NCBI GenBank assembly: GCA_012838715.1
Contig: DUOR01000410.1
Span: forward strand, 1-14,117
Length of the DNA: 14,117 nt
Source of the DNA: Actinomycetales bacterium
GTDB taxonomy: Bacteria > Actinomycetota > Actinomycetes > Mycobacteriales > Mycobacteriaceae
Direction: 5' to 3'
Of this stretch, positions 12,981 to 14,117 are shown one piece after another. Numbering within the stretch: the first letter of the stretch is position 1; each line of letters begins with the position of its first letter. Under the pieces are notes generated by a model. The model saw nothing but the letters and a program-made list of their open reading frames with translations. It did no database searches and had not been told where the DNA came from. The position numbers and the translations under genes are program-made.

Positions 12981-13742
12981 ATGATCAACGCCGTGGGCGT
13001 CCCCCAGTCCATCCTGGTGCTCGGCGGCACCAGCGAGATCGGCCTCGCCATCACCGCCGCATTCCTGGAGAAGGGCCCCGCCAAGGTGATCCTGGCGTCC
13101 CTGCCGGGCGACCCGGGCCGCGAGGCCGCCGAGGCGCAGATGCGCGCCGCCGGCGCCTCCGACGTCCGCAGCATCGACTTCGACGCCATCGACTTCGATT
13201 CGCACCCGAAGGTCGTGGAGGAGGCGTTCGCCGAGGGCGACGTCGACGTCTGCATCGTGGCCTTCGGCCTGCTCGGCGACGCCGAGGAGCTGTGGCAGGA
13301 CCAGCGCAAGGCCGTGCAGATCGCGCAGGTCAACTACACCGGCGGCGTGTCCATGGGCGTGCTGGTGGGCGCGAAGTTCAAGGAGCAGGGCCACGGCCAG
13401 TTCATCACCATGTCCTCGGCCGCCGGCGAGCGCGTGCGCCGCTCGAACTTCGTGTACGGCTCGACCAAGGCGGGCCTGGACGGCTTCTTCCTCATCCTCG
13501 GTGAGGCGCTGGAGGAGTATGGCGTGAAGAGCCTGGTCATCCGCCCGGGCATGGTCCGCACCCGCATGTCGGCCGGCGTGAAGGAAGCGCCGCTGACCGT
13601 GAACAAGGAGGACGTCGCCGAACTGGCGGTGAAGTCCGTCGAGTCCGGCAAGTCCCTCGTGTGGGCGCCGCCGGCGTTCCGCTGGGTCATGACGATCCTG
13701 CGCCACATCCCGCGCCCCATCTTCCGGAAGCTGCCCATCTAG
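12981..13742 (+). CDS. dprE2: Decaprenylphosphoryl-2-keto-ribose reductase DprE2
   Basis: The 253-residue product is a short-chain dehydrogenase that reduces the keto intermediate made by DprE1 to decaprenylphosphoryl arabinose using NADH or NADPH. The cofactor motif GGTSEIG is at 15-21, with IDFDAIDFD (65-73) just after. The catalytic residues are Ser146 in MSSAAGE, Tyr159 and Lys163 in [16 protein letters not shown] follows the active site as in related reductases. The C-terminus is hydrophobic and basic ([20 protein letters not shown]), which may hold it at the membrane near its lipid substrate. The length matches the mycobacterial enzyme (about 254). AGGAG at 12969-12973, seven bases before the ATG, fits translation as the second gene of the dprE1-dprE2 operon. 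Confidence 0.97.
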   Translation: MINAVGVPQSILVLGGTSEIGLAITAAFLEKGPAKVILASLPGDPGREAAEAQMRAAGASDVRSIDFDAIDFDSHPKVVEEAFAEGDVDVCIVAFGLLGDAEELWQDQRKAVQIAQVNYTGGVSMGVLVGAKFKEQGHGQFITMSSAAGERVRRSNFVYGSTKAGLDGFFLILGEALEEYGVKSLVIRPGMVRTRMSAGVKEAPLTVNKEDVAELAVKSVESGKSLVWAPPAFRWVMTILRHIPRPIFRKLPI

Positions 13743-13809
13743 CCTCCCGCCGGGATTGGGTTAACCACGCTTCACTTACCTTCGCGCCCGGCCCCCGCGG
13801 CCCGGGCCG

Positions 13810-13820
13810 TATGGGAGACT
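13810..13820 (+). promoter_or_regulatory. Candidate promoter for aftA
   Basis: Two overlapping -10-like hexamers precede the aftA ATG at 13828: TATGGG (13810-13815), giving a leader of only a few bases, and GAGACT (13815-13820), seven bases before the ATG. No ribosome-binding site is obvious. A GC-rich inverted repeat GCCCGG/CCGGGC (13786-13807) lies immediately upstream. Confidence 0.4.
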
Positions 13821-13827
13821 GGGACGC

Positions 13828-14117
13828 ATGGTTGAAAGCACGACGGCGAGCACCGGGGACCCCGGTGGCGGGGCCGTGACGACGAATGCCGTGGCCACAC
13901 CGGTCCGCGGCTCCTCGGCCCGCGCGTGGCCGGACGATCAGCTCGGCGAGATCTTCGCCGACGACCAGCTGTCGCTGCGGCACGCCCTGATCGGCATGGT
14001 CGCCGCCCTGGTCGGCGGTGCCGCCGCCACCTTGGTCGCCTGGTTCGTGCTGCGGGCCATGTCCCTGCCGGCGTTCGGCGGTTCCTTCGTCACCCGCGCG
14101 GTGTCCTCCGCCGCGAC
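13828..14117 (+). CDS. aftA: Arabinofuranosyltransferase AftA, N-terminal part
   Basis: Only the first 96 or so codons are present, and the gene runs off the right edge. The first 50 residues are hydrophilic (rich in Thr, Ala and Gly, then AWPDDQLGEIFADDQLSLRHA). The first membrane helix follows at about residues 53-77 (ALIGMVAALVGGAAATLVAWFVL). Identity as AftA, the polyprenylphosphate-arabinose-dependent transferase that puts the first arabinose on galactan, comes mainly from position directly after dprE1-dprE2, which is conserved across Mycobacteriales, plus the large membrane protein N-terminus. In the family the active site faces the periplasm. The catalytic part is not visible here, so another GT-C arabinosyltransferase such as an Emb protein is less likely but not excluded. 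Confidence 0.78.
   Translation, partial: MVESTTASTGDPGGGAVTTNAVATPVRGSSARAWPDDQLGEIFADDQLSLRHALIGMVAALVGGAAATLVAWFVLRAMSLPAFGGSFVTRAVSSAA

Noticed and set aside
11877..13742. A 621-codon + strand frame joining the end of dprE1 to dprE2, looking like a fusion
   Set aside because: It only reads an open alternative frame through dprE1 before entering the dprE2 frame. dprE2 has its own AGGAG and ATG at 12981 and a normal length.
1..14117. Search for CRISPR arrays, insertion sequences, phage genes, toxin-antitoxin or defence systems
   Set aside because: No regularly spaced repeats, transposase or nuclease motifs were found; the coding space is taken up by the genes listed.

Overview
The window is a very GC-rich, gene-dense piece of a Mycobacteriales chromosome, most likely a high-GC Corynebacterium. 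The case rests on a recognisable arabinogalactan (cell-wall) gene set: a Wzm/Wzt-type exporter, the two galactofuranosyltransferases GlfT1 and GlfT2, a GtrA-family membrane protein, DprE1, DprE2 and the beginning of AftA. A quinone oxidoreductase next to a class-V aminotransferase-like gene, followed by the exporter, matches the order I recall around Rv3777-Rv3783 of M. tuberculosis; gtrA-dprE1-dprE2-aftA matches Rv3789-Rv3792. The species is inferred, not proven.

Layout. 1-237 (-): N-terminus of an exported protein of unknown function, cut by the window edge. 238-527: divergent intergenic region with an inverted repeat just upstream of a pirin gene (528-1541, +). A bidirectional terminator (1554-1590) separates pirin from a convergent tRNA-Ser(UGA) gene (1594-1678, -). 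1839-2813 (+): zinc-less quinone oxidoreductase. 2842-4125 (-): class-V aminotransferase homologue without the PLP lysine. 4280-5992 (+): wzm and wzt, followed by glfT1 (6048-7106, +). glfT2 (7119-8978, -) meets glfT1 tail to tail, and gtrA (9027-9536, -) lies upstream of glfT2. 9561-11405: three poorly characterised genes, one with a pRiA4b ORF-3-like domain, one unknown, and one small unknown on the other strand. 11485-13742 (+): dprE1 and dprE2. 13828 to the right edge (+): N-terminus of aftA.

How the genes work together. GlfT1 starts and GlfT2 extends the lipid-linked galactan in the cytoplasm, and Wzm/Wzt is the likely flippase for it. DprE1 and DprE2 epimerise decaprenyl-phosphoryl ribose to the arabinose donor, the GtrA protein is thought to help reorient that lipid across the membrane or organise the complex, and AftA adds the first arabinose to galactan. 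The window therefore holds much of galactan assembly, its export and the start of arabinan priming.

The most striking regulatory pattern is at the start codons. Nine genes have a TANNNT-like -10 box 6-8 bases before the start codon and lack a convincing ribosome-binding site at that start; a tenth, aftA, has a weaker match. This suggests leaderless transcripts. The downstream genes wzt and dprE2, plus pirin, the aminotransferase homologue and the exported protein, have Shine-Dalgarno sequences instead. I found no mobile element, CRISPR array or defence system. The window looks like conserved core cell-wall chromosome, and the least explained parts are the lysine-less aminotransferase homologue and the three genes between gtrA and dprE1.
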